This document shows positions 13,120-24,114 of a stretch of 64,000 nucleotides of DNA, one piece after another. Source of the stretch: Adiantum capillus-veneris (Eukaryota; Streptophyta; Polypodiopsida; Polypodiales; Pteridaceae). The notes beneath the pieces were generated by a model. That model searched no databases. It worked only from the letters and a program-made list of their open reading frames with translations, and was not told the DNA's origin. The DNA is taken from the NCBI GenBank assembly GCA_014529385.2, contig CM043971.1:30275709-30339708 (forward strand). Reading direction: 5' to 3'. Position 1 is the stretch's first letter. Every line of letters begins with the position of its first letter. The position numbers were made by a program, and so were the translations under genes.

Positions 13120-13774
13120 CACGATATACGTGGTTCACCCAATGTGGGCTACGTCCATGGGAAAGCAGCCACTCAATGGCTTTAGTACTTCAAAACAAGA
13201 AGCAGTTTACAAAGGGATTATACCCTTAATGGAGCTCCCGCCTTGCTTCACTCTCACCACCTCACACTCACCTTGTTGCATCAACTTCACACTATGAAAT
13301 GTGTGTAGAAATGGCCTCCTTTTATAGGCCAAAAGGGCTGCCCTCTCTAATGAGAGACAGCCATGTGTAGCCGCCCTTGTGCGAATAAGTCCAAATCGGA
13401 CCCTCCAATCCGCCCATGTGTGGCCGCCCTTGAGAAGACAAGTCCGCTTTTGAATTCGGCCACCGGCCACTGGCCATTGACTTCCGACCACCGGCCATCG
13501 GCCATTGACTTCCGGCCACCGGCCAATCGATCGGTTGTTTTCCGACCACTTTCCGGTCGCCGTCCGAAAAAGAATATTCCGGTGAAAAAAAAGTCTCGGG
13601 GGCCTCCGTCCCCGAGGCCTTTAAAGTTGCCCCTGATTCTTGTCCGTGAAAATTTTGGTTTCCGGTGAGTGATTTTCCTTCACGCACGATGGCTTCTCCT
13701 CATAATGGGAGCCTTACAAATGTGCGCTTTTACCACAGAAAATTACAAGGGTAAATCAGGCTCCATACTTAACA
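12977..13774 (-). repeat. Copia-A 3' LTR (798 bp)
   Basis: Begins TGTAAGGAAATAAG and ends CATACTTAACA on the plus strand. It holds (GA)n at about 13064-13115, a TATA-like CCTTTTATAGG and a CCGGCCA-rich minisatellite at about 13455-13540, shorter than in the other LTR. Confidence 0.93.
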
Positions 13775-16124
13775 ATCTCCCACTTGGAGACTGATCTCTT
13801 GGACACATATCCTTCGTTAGTTTAAAATGACCAGCCAAAGGTGTAGAAACTGGTTTTGCATTTTGCATTGCAAACCTTTCTAGTACCTTCTTGATGTAAT
13901 CTTCTTGAGATAGCTTTATTGTCTTCTTCGTCCTGTCCCTTGATATTTTCATACCAAGTATCCTCTTTGCAGCACCTAAATCTTTCATTGAAAAAGATTT
14001 GGACAGCTCCTCTTTTAGGTCTTTGATGTCCTGCATGTTAGCACTTGCAATCAACATGTCATCAACATACAACATTAGGATGATGAATTTCCCATCTCCC
14101 AAATTCTCCGTGTAGACGCAGTGATCCAAGTTGCATCTTGTGAATCCATGATCCAACATCCATCGATCAAACTTCAAGTACCATTGTCTTGATGCTTGCT
14201 TTAAACCATACAAGCTCTTCTTTAATCTGCAAACCATTTTCTCCTTACCTTTTACTTCATACCCCTTTGGTTGAAGCATGTAGATTTCCTCCTCTAAGTC
14301 ACCGTGAGAGAATGCCATATTTACATCCGTTTGCTCGAGATTTAGATCATGAGCAGCCACAAGGGTTAAGACAAGCCTAATTGAGTTCATTTTTACAACA
14401 GGAGAAAATATTTCATTGGAGTCAATACCTTTCTTTTGAGAAAAACCTTTTACCACAAGCCTAGACTTGTACCTTTTCTTCCCACCTTCTTCTTCCTTCA
14501 GCTTGTACACCCATTTGTTTTGAAGTGTCCGCTTACCTTTAGGCAACTCAACCAACTCCCATGTTTGGTTGCGATGTAGTGAGTCCATCTCCACTTGCAT
14601 GCTCTTCGTCCATTCTTCTTTGGATTCATGTTGCATAGCTTCTTCATATGATTCCGGCTCTCCAGAATTTGAGATCAAGAGATGGTTGAAGGAAGGAACA
14701 AACCTTTCTGGAGGTCTACTTGCTCTTGTAGATCTTCGGGGAATAGGTTGAGGCTCCTCATTTGGTTGACGTTGTTGCACATTGTCACCGTTTGCAGTCC
14801 TTGAGTCTTCACCGTCCTCAAGCTCCATGTACTCATCACCTGTTTCTTTTGTTTGTTTTCTTTCCAAGTAATCTTTGTACATATTTTGTTCGTTAAAAAT
14901 TACATCCCTACTCCTTAAGATTTTACCATCTTCAGGATTCCATAGGCGATACCCAAAGTCTCCTTCTCCATAGCCAATGAAGAAACACTTTTTGGACTTT
15001 GCATCTAGCTTTGATCTTAGGCTTCTATCTATGTGCATGAAAGCCTCACACCCAAACACTTTGAGAAATGTATAATTCACCGGTTTACCTGTCCATGTCT
15101 CTTCTGGAACTCCCCCATCCACTTCCGTTGAGGGTGACCGATTGATTAAGTACACAGACGTACTTACAGCTTCCGCCCAAAGCTCAAGCGGTAGGCCTGC
15201 ATGTAGCTGCATGCTTCGTGCTCGTTCCATGATTGTCCTGTTCCTCCTTTTCGAAATCCCATTTTGTTGAGGTGTCCTTGGGGTTGTCCTTTGCCTCCGA
15301 ATGCCATTGCTAGCACAAAAGCTTTCAAAAGCTTGGCTGCAATATTCGCCTCCATTGTCGGATCTGAGGCATTTAACCTTGGTACCTGTTTCATTCTCCA
15401 CAAAGGCTTTCCACCTTTGAAATATGGAAAATACATCGGATTTATTCTTCATGACATAAACCCATGTTTTTCTAGTCGCATCGTCTATGAATGTTACATA
15501 GTACAATGAGCCACCAAGTGATGGTGTACTTGCAGGACCCCAAACATCAGAATGAACCAACTCAAGTTTTTTATTTTTTCTTTCATTTCCTGATTTTTGA
15601 AATTTTACCCTCTTTTGTTTACCATAAACACAATCTTCACAGAACTCTAAGTCCACTTCTTTCAAACCTGGTAGAAGCTTCTTTGTTTGAAGGATTTGCA
15701 TTCCTTTGGCACTCATATGCCCAAGTCGGTAGTGCCACACCGCACTGTCAACTTTTGTAGTTTCTGCACAAGCTGAAGGTTGCGTGCTAACAGTACACAA
15801 GTAAAGTGTACCGACTTTTTCTCCCTTGGCAACCACCAAAGATCCCTTTGAGATCTTCCACCGTTTGTTTCCGAATGCAATGTTGTGACCTTCATCGTCC
15901 AATTGTCCTGTAGAGATCAAATTTTTGCAAAGAGAAGGAACATGCCTAACATCTTTAAGCTTCCATTCATTTCCGTTAGCAGTTTTGACAGAAACTGTAC
16001 CTTTGCCGACAATCGCACAAGCTTTATCATCTCCCAAGTATACATACCCAAAATTACCTTTGGTGTAGTCTTGGAAATGTTGCTTGTGTGGTGTCGCATG
16101 GAATGAAGCCCCGGAATCTACTAT
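13743..16124 (-). pseudogene. Copia-A pol: protease, integrase, truncated RT; no RNase H
   Basis: Same frame as gag. Protease DSGA is about ten codons after the TAG. Integrase: zinc region HYRLGHM...CEDC, core LVHSDVWGP (first Asp), LRSDNGGE (second Asp). Exactly 35 residues on, at NGISKRRN, the catalytic Glu is Lys (codon AAA). RT: KNKWVYKLK, TDVNMAF, LYGLKQ, LMLYVDD. After FKLTKDMCP the frame runs directly into the polypurine tract and the LTR and stops at 13743. The distal RT and RNase H are missing, removed by a deletion ending at the tract. Despite these lesions more than 700 codons remain open. Confidence 0.9.
13775..13787 (-). other. Copia-A polypurine tract
   Basis: Minus strand reads CCAAGTGGGAGAT immediately before the 3' LTR, the usual plus-strand primer of this Tnt1-like group. 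Confidence 0.85.
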
Positions 16125-16997
16125 CTAGGAATTAGACACATTGTCTAATGAGAGAACTAGAGCATCTTGCTCTACTTTACCTGCCACATTGGCCTGCGAT
16201 GTTGGCTTGTTGTTTTGAGACTCTGTCTCCTTCTTCTTCTTGGACCAGCAATCCTTCTTGACGTGGCCCTTCTTGCCGCAGTTCCAACATTCAAGAACTG
16301 ACTTTGTGCGTGACTTGCTCCGCCTTGAGCGATCACGACCCTTTTGGTTTTTGAACCTCTCCTTAAGCCTTCCTCTTGTTTCCACTGATAGTGCAACACT
16401 TGATGATTCTCCTGTGCTTCTCCTTCGCATTTCCTCGCTTAGGAGAATACCCACAACATCATCAAACTTAAGAGTATTTGTGCCAGAGATAGAATTACTT
16501 ACAGCCATCACAAGGCTGTCCCAACTATCTGGTAGAGATGATAGTATAAGGAGAGCTCGCACTTCGTCATCGAAATTGATTTTCACTGATCGAAGTTGAC
16601 ATATGTTTGTGTTAAAGTCATTTAGGTGTTCTGCAACTGAACCATTCTCTGCCATCTTTAGATTGAACAAGCGCTTCATAAGAAATACCTTATTGGATGT
16701 CGATGGTTTCTCGTAGAAGTCGTCAAGTGACTTCATCAAGTCCTCTGTGGTCTTCATCTCCGAAACATTGAAGGCCACCGTTGACGCAAAGCTTAACCGG
16801 ATTGTTCCCAGTGCCTTTCGATCAAGGACAATCCATGCTTCATCTGCCATTGTTGCGGGATTCTTCGCAAGACCGCCTAGTGGCAAATAGAGGTCCTTCT
16901 GGTAGAGATAGTCTTCAATCTGCATCTTCCAATGTTGGTAGTTTTTGCCGTTGAACTTCTCAGTCTTGAGCTTCCCTTCCTCCGCCATAACTCTCAC
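16125..16997 (-). pseudogene. Copia-A gag, ending in a premature TAG
   Basis: Capsid/nucleocapsid protein. It starts at 16997 or, more likely, at the inner Met of MAEEGKLK. It has the UBN2/retrotran_gag fold region (FNGKNYQHWKMQIEDYL), then a basic stretch and one CCHC knuckle C-W-N-C-GKKG-H-VKKD-C near 16255-16295. The 290-codon ORF ends at TAG 16125-16127. The frame continues straight into the protease motif (IVDSGASFH), where relatives have Trp at this site, so gag-pol was a single ORF. One base change explains the stop. Confidence 0.88.
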
Positions 16998-17047
16998 TCA
17001 ATTCAAGGAATCCTTTCCTTGAGATAATTTAGCTACGAGAAAACCTT

Positions 17048-17059
17048 GCTTTGATACCA
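17048..17059 (-). other. Copia-A primer binding site (initiator tRNA-Met)
   Basis: Minus strand reads TGGTATCAAAGC two bases inside the 5' LTR. It is one mismatch from the plant initiator tRNA-Met primer complement TGGTATCAGAGC. Confidence 0.88.
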
Positions 17060-17145
17060 GTTGTAAGGAAATAAGACGTAGCTAAATAGATAATTGAGTA
17101 GATTACTTAATGGAGAGAGACAGATTGATATACACGAGATTATAG

Positions 17146-17218
<73 letters not shown>

Positions 17219-17416
17219 CACGATATACGTGGTTCACCCAATGTGGGCTACATCCACGGGAAAGCAGCCACTCAATGGCTTTAGTACTTCAAAACAAGAA
17301 GTAGTTTACAAAGGGATTATACCCTTAATGGAGCTCCCGCCTTGCTTCACTCTCACCACCTCACACTCACCTTGTTGCATCAACTTCACACTATGAAATG
17401 TGTGTAGAAATGGCCT

Positions 17417-17425
17417 CCTTTTATA
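17417..17425 (-). promoter_or_regulatory. TATA box of the Copia-A 5' LTR
   Basis: Minus strand reads TATAAAAGG, a near-ideal TATA box, in the position expected for the U3/R border. The 3' LTR carries the same motif. Transcription would run leftward into gag. Confidence 0.6.
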
Positions 17426-17559
17426 GGCCAAAAGGGCTGCCCTCTCTAATGAGAGACAGCCATGTGTAGCCGCCCTTGTGCGAATAAGTCCAAATCGGAC
17501 CCTCCAATCCGCCCATGTGTGGCCGCCTTTGAGAAGACAAGTCCGCTTTTGAATTCGGC

Positions 17560-17745
17560 CACCGGCCATTGAATTCGGCCACCGGCCATTGACTTCCGAC
17601 CACAGGCCACCGACCATTGACTTCCGACCACCGGCCATCGGCCATTGACTACCGGCCACCGGCCATTGACTTCCGACCACAGGCCACCGACCATTGACTT
17701 TCGACCACCGGCCATCGGCCATTGACTACCGGCCACCGGCCAACC
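17560..17745. repeat. GC-rich minisatellite in Copia-A U3
   Basis: Repeats of about 20-24 bp built on CCGGCCATTGACTTCCGACCA, with variants CCACAGGCCACCGACC. The corresponding array in the 3' LTR (about 13455-13540) has roughly half as many units. Confidence 0.8.
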
Positions 17746-17995
17746 GATCGGTTGTTTTCCGACCACTTTCCGGCTGCCGTCCGGCCATAATATTCCGGCG
17801 AAAAAAAAGTCTCGGGGGCCTCCTTCCCCGAGGCCTTTAAAGTTGCCCCTGATTCTTGTCCGTGAAAATTTTGGTTTCCGGTGAGTGATTTTCCTTCACG
17901 CACGATGGCTTCTCCTCATAATGGGAGCCTTACAAATGTGCGCTTTTACCACAGAAAATTACAAGGGTAAATCAGGCTCCATACTTAACACGCCC

Positions 17996-18020
17996 CCCCC
18001 CCCCCCCCCCCAACCAAAAC

Positions 18021-18060
<40 letters not shown>

Positions 18061-18234
18061 GTTAAACATCAAGCTGTATTTGATGAGTAATTTCATACAT
18101 CCACTAGCAATCGTGGGTTTGGCAAAAAAACCTCCCCCCCCCCCACATCCCCTTCCTTCCCCCCATTTTTTCTTGTATCAAACTTATTCAATGGTTGTAA
18201 GTTTTCCTTTGTGGTTGCTTGTCTGTGCCTTTCG
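17996..18234. other. poly-C, (CA)n and short unannotated sequence
   Basis: The C run right of Copia-A continues to about 18012, (CA)n lies at about 18024-18056, and a second C run near 18134-18146. No gene. Confidence 0.7.
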
Positions 18235-21110
18235 TGTTGGAATTAAGGTTGCAAGGAAACAAACACAACTTAGAGAAGATGAAGAAGCTCAAGGAACACA
18301 ACAAAGATTATATTGCTTAGTGCATAATGGAAAGATAAGTTATCCCTAGAATGATGGGCGTATATAGAATGCATGGGGAAAAACCCTCCTAGTGAGGGAA
18401 AAAATACCATGACAACTTTACAATTGAAATTGGCCACAATAGGTTGCTTCTTTCTCAACCATGACATGCATGAACTGCCTAGCATGAAACAAAAACCACA
18501 TGAGGACACTCATTGTCATAACAAACAACCCAACATGAGTCCAAAAAAGCATGTAAATCTGGCAGCAATGATCCCCCTTGGGATAAAACAACCCAAGGGG
18601 TAAAGTGCCACTCAAGTAGTGAAAGATCCTCTTAACAGCTTGGCAATGCATAGACCCTGGGCTATGCATAAATCTTCTAACATGTGAGACTGCAAACTAA
18701 ATATCCGTCTCCGTATTGCATACATAAATAAGGCATCCAACAACAGTTTGATAAAGAGCGACATTGGCAGGATCACCACCAACATCATGAAGAATTACTT
18801 TCAAGCGTGTTTCCATTGGAGTAGCAATAGGTTTATAGTCCTCAAGGCCAAACTTGCATAGTAATGTCTCTATGGAGCTTGTTTGACACAAGGCAATACC
18901 CCCATCACACTGCTTAAACTGTATGCCCAAGCAATGATGCAAAACCCATAAGTCTTTCATCTTGAACGTAGCATTCAATTCATCCTTAAATTCAACAATG
19001 TGTGTCTCATTCGGAGTGGTAATCAAAAAATCATCAACATATACAACGATGATGAGCAATATATCACCCTCACACTTGACATACAAAGTGCTTTCTTTTG
19101 GCCTGTTATGAAAGCCTCATTTAACCAAATGACTGTCAGCTTGCTCATACCGAGCATGAACTTTCTCATACCAAGCATGAGGAGACTGCTTCAACCCATA
19201 CAAAGCTTTCTTACATTTTCACACTTTATATTCTTATCCTTTCTTGACAAAACTGCGAGGCTGCATTACATAAACTTCCTCAAATATATTACCATTCAAG
19301 AAAGCAGTTACGGATGTCTGATTGATATAAATTCCATCCAAAGTGAGCTATCAATGCACATAGACACGGCAAGTGGGAGCAAAAGTCTCTTCATAATCAA
19401 TGCCTTCATGCTGTGCATAGCCTTTTGCAACAAGTCTTGTCTTGTACCGATCAATCTCACTATCCGGCTTACGTTTCAGCTTGTAAACCCACTTCATATC
19501 AATGATCTTTTTGCCCTGATGCAAATCACATAAAGTCCATGTGTCATTTTCTATAAGTGCATCACATTTTGATTGCGTGACAGCAATCCAATTTTTTGAA
19601 TTTTGATGAAAATCCAATTTTTTGTATTTTGTGCTTCATCAAAAGAAAGAGGTTCTTCCTTATCACAACAATCTGACGTAGATGTTTGGCGAGAACCTAA
19701 ACGAATACGATTCATAGGTGCATCCAATTTACTATCATGCAAAGTATGCACCAACCATTTTGGCATACATCTAGCGTCTTCATTCTCAACCCTTTCCACA
19801 TCTAGTACATCCTGTACATCTGCATCAGTAATAGATTGATCCATAGCATTTTTAGAAACCCCCATAGGTTGTACATTTGCCTCATTGGAATTTACAGTCA
19901 AGTTGTCACCATTAAAAAGATGCAGTAAGGTATCATAAATGTCCTATGAGCTTACATTCATGTCTCTCGTATATGATAACAAAGGTTGAATAGAATCTTC
20001 GACAAACACAACATCTTGTGAAACCAAAATACGTTTTTTTTGCGAATGGTATAACCTCTAACCTTTGCTTTTAGTAATGTAATCAACGAAAATGCATTTA
20101 ACAGCCTTATCATCCAATCTTGTGCGCTATGTTTGTGGCACCAAAGCATAAGCTAAACAACCAAAAACATGCATGTGATCAATAGATGGCTTCTTATCAT
20201 GCCATGCTTCATAAGGATACATAGAATGCAGGGCTTTGGTAGGACACCTGTTAAGTATATAAGTAGCACACGTGATAGCCTCAAGCCAAAACGAATGTGG
20301 TAAAACTTGACTCTTGACCCTACATTGTGTCATTTTCGTAAGCGGCCTGTTTTTCCTTTCAACAACATCATTTTGCTGAGGTGTATACGGCATTGTATAT
20401 TGGTGTTTTATTCCACAGTTAGGTAGAAATGCATTAAATTCATGAGACATATACTCCCCCCGCTTGATATGAACGGAACGTGTCCATAGTACATTTAGAG
20501 ATATTTTTAGCCAAAGCCAGAAATTGCTTGAAGCACCTGAACACTTTGGACTTAGGTTTAAGCGGATATACCCACGCATTCTTGGAGTAATCACCAATGA
20601 AATTCATGAAGTATAGATAATTGCCTAAGGACGAAGTTTGCATAGGCCCACAAACATCACTATGCACAAGTTGTAACTTGCATGTAGCCCGTACTGAACT
20701 ATCCTTTGGAAACTTTGAACGTTGCATCTTACCCAAAATACAACCTTCACAAATATGCTTAGAAGGTGCTTCAAGAGGTGACAAAGAAGCAATTTTATCA
20801 GATTTTTGCAAATGCAGCAAACTAGCATATTTTAGACGTTCAAAATGTACATACCAAAGTTTTGCATCTCAAATAGCCTTTGAATCACAATTGCATTTGC
20901 AAAATTCTACCCACACTTGTAATACAAAGTGAGCTTGTACAACCCACGACACAAAATTCCATATGCAACTATTTCATCATCAAAATGGAGATCATGAATT
21001 GTACATCTCTTATCCACATTTGACAGCAAGACCAAGTCTAGCAAGTGCAAATATAGACAAAAGGCTCTTTTTGATCCCTGGTACATAGAGTGCATCAACA
21101 AGTGTAAAAG
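18235..21110 (-). mobile_element. old truncated copia copy of family C (Copia-C0)
   Basis: Similar to Copia-C1 and C2 but much more diverged. A partial 3' LTR (18235 to about 18415, TGTTGGAATTAAGG...) is joined directly to RT. The end of the LTR, the polypurine tract and RNase H are deleted. Minus-strand pieces in order: GAG-pre-integrase/integrase zinc region (HICEGCILGK), integrase core (LVHSDVCGPM), TPQQNDVVERKN, then RT with VYVDDFL (about 19030) and RPDI-like region. Gag, protease and 5' LTR are absent; similarity fades near 21110-21140. Many stops and frameshifts. Plainly dead. Confidence 0.82.
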
Positions 21111-21793
21111 ATGGCCTTGGTATCCAACCTGCTGCCCGATCACCATTCACTGGCCTTCTCTCTTTGCATGTCAAATCATTGCTAATAAAGAGGTTGACCT
21201 CAATAATGAACGGATGCTCTCACTGGATAACAGCAGAGCAGGACTATGCGACCTAGCCCAAAGAGATGCAGTCGCATGACAATTTTTTTACCCCCTTCCC
21301 CTCTGTGTGTGTATGTGAGGCCAATAACATCAAATCCATCACTTCATCGGTTGTTTTATGATTACCCCCCTCTGTGTGAGGATGGGTACCACACGGAAGG
21401 TGGATAATTGTTTAATGAGTGACCTCCACCTCCCTTGCATGTGATGTGTGAGCACTAACCAGGCCAATCAAATCATGCGCGATTACCCCTGTGTTATCAT
21501 AGGGTCATAAAATATGATGTCATTGGTCAAGACTCAGAAGTCAAGAACTTGGGCTCTACAACATACAACAAAGAGATGAGGCGGCCCTGAATTTAATGGG
21601 GGTTGCAGCAGCTACTTGAAGCACGCTTATTTCCTCTGTTGAAATTAACGCTCCCCATGGCTCGAGATCACATGAGACTCGAGAGAGCCCATTGGCCCAA
21701 CTCCCATCGCGAGATGGTACACGGCTACTACGCGCGTCGCGCTGAAAGAGAGAGAAGAGACAGAGAGACGATCTCAGCTGTTGGCAATAAGGA
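21111..21793. other. unannotated stretch
   Basis: Three imperfect repeats of a TTACCCC...CTCTGTGTG phrase occur between 21285 and 21500. No ORF or element end recognised. Confidence 0.4.
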
Positions 21794-21865
21794 GGATTCG
21801 AACCTGGGTGGCGCAGAGAGAGAGAGAGAGAGAGAGAGCGCCCGTGTTCTTTCAACTGCATTCTG
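21794..21865 (-). mobile_element. tRNA-derived SINE-like head interrupted by (CT)n
   Basis: Minus strand: an A-box-like stretch (GCAGTTGAAAGAAC, about 21847-21860), then (CT)n, then a perfect B box GGTTCGAATCC (21794-21804). Spacing is about 56 bases, lengthened by the microsatellite. A decayed tRNA gene is an alternative. Confidence 0.45.
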
Positions 21866-22096
21866 TTCGTTAACCTTCGTTTAAGCTTTGGACAGAATTT
21901 GCTTTTTTAGGACCAATTTGTCCTACCAATCATATGCTTTTGGAAGATGCAAATGTTTTTATCACTAGTACGATAGGCCGCCCTCGCACGGCGGCCTCTC
22001 CTCAGCTGTATCTAACACGGGCATGAGAGATGGGATCAAAGGCTCCATCACTTTTGGGCCGTGACATAAGGCGTGCGCCGTAGATCTTGTCGCATA

Positions 22097-22158
22097 AGTA
22101 AACTCGGGTATTTTTGTAAACTCGGATGCCCGAGTTTACAAAAATACCCGAGTTTACT
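22097..22158. repeat. perfect 29-bp-arm palindrome with 4-base loop
   Basis: Arms 22097-22125 and 22130-22158 are exact reverse complements, with loop ATGC. Key blocks are AAACTCGGGTATTTTTG and its complement. A smaller related palindrome, GTAAACTCG-AGTACC-CGAGTTTAC, lies just before the right end of the element. Confidence 0.9.
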
Positions 22159-22230
22159 TTCTCTCGACTCGATACTCTTGCACATCAAAACTCCATGGAA
22201 ACGTGTACATTCCACAGGTGATGTGCGCGG

Positions 22231-22300
22231 GCGAGATGGATAGGCCACATGGCCCTCAAACCCCAAGTTGTGGGTTCAATCCCGGGGGGCGGGGGGAAGG
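22231..22300 (+). other. tRNA-like segment inside the fold-back element
   Basis: B-box-like GGTTCAATCCC at 22273-22283, preceded 37 bases upstream by GAGATGGATAGGCC, a weak A-box. A SINE head captured by or inserted in the fold-back element is possible. The A box is poor, so this is tentative. Confidence 0.35.
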
Positions 22301-22427
22301 GGCGAAGTAAACTCGAGTACCCGAGTTTACATTTTTCCCGAGTTTACATTGCCCAAGATCTACGGTCCTCAATCATCCCACTGTAGATCCGATCTCCTCC
22401 CATGCCTGTGTGAGATGTAGGCAAGGG

Positions 22428-22560
22428 CGGCCTCTCTCTCTCTCTCTCTCTCTTTATCGCATGCACATAGGCTTCTCTCAATTTTGGAGTTTAGCCTTCA
22501 TGTCGCAGATTTCGACACATGTAAAGGGCTCCCCCTTCCGCCATATTATGCTAGTTTAGA
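22428..22560 (+). repeat. dispersed repeat R, copy 2
   Basis: GGCGGCC, (CT)n, TTTATCG, then TTTTGGAGTTTAGCC and CGACACATGTAAAGGGCTCC...CCATATTATG. Shared with 4479-4565 (inverted) and 53014-53155. A GGCCGCC/GGCGGCC hairpin at about 21974-21995 may be the displaced start of this copy. Confidence 0.6.
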
Positions 22561-22770
22561 TAGTTACATGGGATGACCATTTTCAGTCTCCATTCCCCGT
22601 TGTCATTCCAACATCTCGTTTTGAAAGCTTTGGACAAAATTTGCCTATTTAGGACCAATTTGTTCTACCAATCATATGCTTTTGAAAGATGCAAATGTTC
22701 TTATCATAGTTACATAGGATGGCCATTTTCAGGTCTCCATTCCTCGTTGCCATTCCAACACCTCGTTCCG

Positions 22771-23329
22771 ATCGAATCCCTGTTCTGTATTTCAAACGTG
22801 AGTATTTGTAACAGGGAATTGCATTTCATGCCCATAGTTGTGCACCGTTCGTTGTTCCAAATTCAATGTTGACGCCTTTAATCACTTCATCCATTTCATA
22901 ATGCATCGTTAAAATTGGCTTGTTTAAAATGTAAATTGACTATGAAGCCATCTTTGTTTTTTAAATTTATACTTACGATTGTGAGTGGAGATCATATGTC
23001 AACGAAGCAAAGAATGTACAATGCGTCTCAAGCACTACGTGTACCTTGAGGGGACAACATTTCTAAAATGGGTTGTACAATTCATTAGTAAAAGACTTTG
23101 TTTTATCCTTATCCAGTAGCTCTAGTGGACGATCAACAATCTACTTTCCCCTAAAGGACACAATCTACTTTCCCCTAAAGGACACAATTTGAGTATCTGA
23201 TGCAACTTAGTCCTGTTTCCATTCTTGGGCTCACACAATTGTGCCTATGCTTGACCTTACTAACTATATTTAAGCATAGTGCTTTCACACGATATCATAG
23301 AACTCAACTACCACAAAGCTTCTCTCAAA
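22771..23329. other. unannotated stretch
   Basis: A 25-bp tandem (CAATCTACTTTCCCCTAAAG unit, twice) lies at about 23137-23186. Nothing else recognised. Confidence 0.4.
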
Positions 23330-23403
23330 GACTCCAACGTTTTGTGCTTTCCAAATCTGCTTCCGGTGGCAATATCTGGTAGTTTGTGTCACTCTAGGAT
23401 TGC

Positions 23404-23720
23404 TTGGTTTTGAAATCTTCTCTCTTCCAGAACCAAGTCATTCCTAAACAAAATACCTTCCACATCCTTTGCACCCATTTTCAAATTTTGGTAGAAGACA
23501 AGGGATCCTCTGAAGCTACTTTGCACCCAGAGCAAGTGTTTATGCCCATTCCTCTAGCAAGAATCTCATTCCTTGTGGGGATAACACCCCATAGAACCTT
23601 CCAAGAAAATATCTTCATTGTGCTTGGCCATTTCACTTCCCAAATGTTGTTTGTGAATTTTAGCAACTTCTCTTCTGAAAAAATTCACCCACAACAATTT
23701 GATGAGTAGGGTGTCTCAAT
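23404..23720 (-). pseudogene. LINE-B zinc-binding (zf-RVT) domain
   Basis: Minus strand 23666-23481 reads IWEVKWPSTMKIFSWKVLWG...PTRNEILARGM, then a Cys-containing end. This is the typical C-terminal domain of plant LINE RT proteins. It lies 3' of the copia insertion, as expected if one LINE was split. Confidence 0.75.
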
Positions 23721-23812
23721 CCGCTTTGTACATCAGCTTGTTATAAGCTACCATTGTTTTTGGAAGTGCAAAAATATTGTCTTTGTGTCAATGCCAAGCT
23801 TCCGAATCAAGT

Positions 23813-24039
23813 TGTTGGAATTAGGGTTGCAGAGAAACGCACACAGCTTGGAGAAGACGAAGGAAGCTCAAGGGACACAATAGAGAGTGTACTACTTAGT
23901 GTGCAATGGAAAGATAGATTTCCATAGAGTGATGGGCGTATATACAATGCTCGGGGGAAAAAACCTCCTAAAGAGGGAAAAAATACCCCGGCGGTCCTAG
24001 TGTGTTCACACACATCACTACCACATGTATATGGTAACA
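23813..24039 (-). repeat. Copia-C1 3' LTR
   Basis: 227 bp, TG...CA, abutting the polypurine tract on its right. Closely similar to the other C-family LTRs. Confidence 0.92.
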
Positions 24040-24114
24040 AATCCTCCCTGGAGTGATGCGGTGAATGAGAGCTGGCACATGAGTAAAGGGAAGTGCCATG
24101 CCTTGAGGAAATGA

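Larger units (their letters stand above)
17062..17990 (-). repeat. Copia-A 5' LTR (929 bp)
   Basis: Same ends as the 3' LTR. It is longer because of an expanded (GA)n tract (about 17152-17213) and an expanded minisatellite (about 17560-17745). On the minus strand the order is U3 with minisatellite, TATA, then the (CT)n tract, then the primer site. Confidence 0.93.
12972..17995 (-). mobile_element. Copia-A: Ty1/copia LTR retrotransposon with complete ends, lacking RNase H
   Basis: Target duplication CGCCC on both sides (12972-12976 and 17991-17995). LTRs are 12977-13774 (3') and 17062-17990 (5'), both TG...CA. Primer site and polypurine tract are in place. Internal gag-pol is on the minus strand. 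The LTRs differ by only about a dozen substitutions outside the GA tract and a minisatellite, so the insertion is young. Defects: one in-frame TAG between gag and protease, integrase catalytic Glu replaced by Lys, and the 3' part of RT plus all RNase H deleted. It could move only with proteins supplied by another copy. Confidence 0.93.
22078..22365. mobile_element. 288-bp fold-back / MITE-like element
   Basis: Ends CCGTAGATCTTG (22078-22089) and CAAGATCTACGG (22354-22365) are perfect inverted repeats. Inward similarity continues through GTAAACTCGGG and AAATGTAAACTCGG-type blocks for nearly 50 bp. Inside lie a perfect long palindrome (22097-22158) and a tRNA-like segment. No target duplication could be recognised. 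No ORF. Confidence 0.65.
21882..22706 (+). repeat. 82-bp direct repeats (21882-21963 and 22624-22706) around a repeat mosaic
   Basis: Both copies contain AGGACCAATTTGT, CTACCAATCATATGCTTTT and GATGCAAATGTT. Just after, a second unit (CCATTTTCAG...CTCCATTCC) at about 22568-22628 recurs at about 22712-22770, so a roughly 140-bp unit is tandem. The 660 bp between the 82-bp copies hold the fold-back element and repeat R. Confidence 0.7.
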
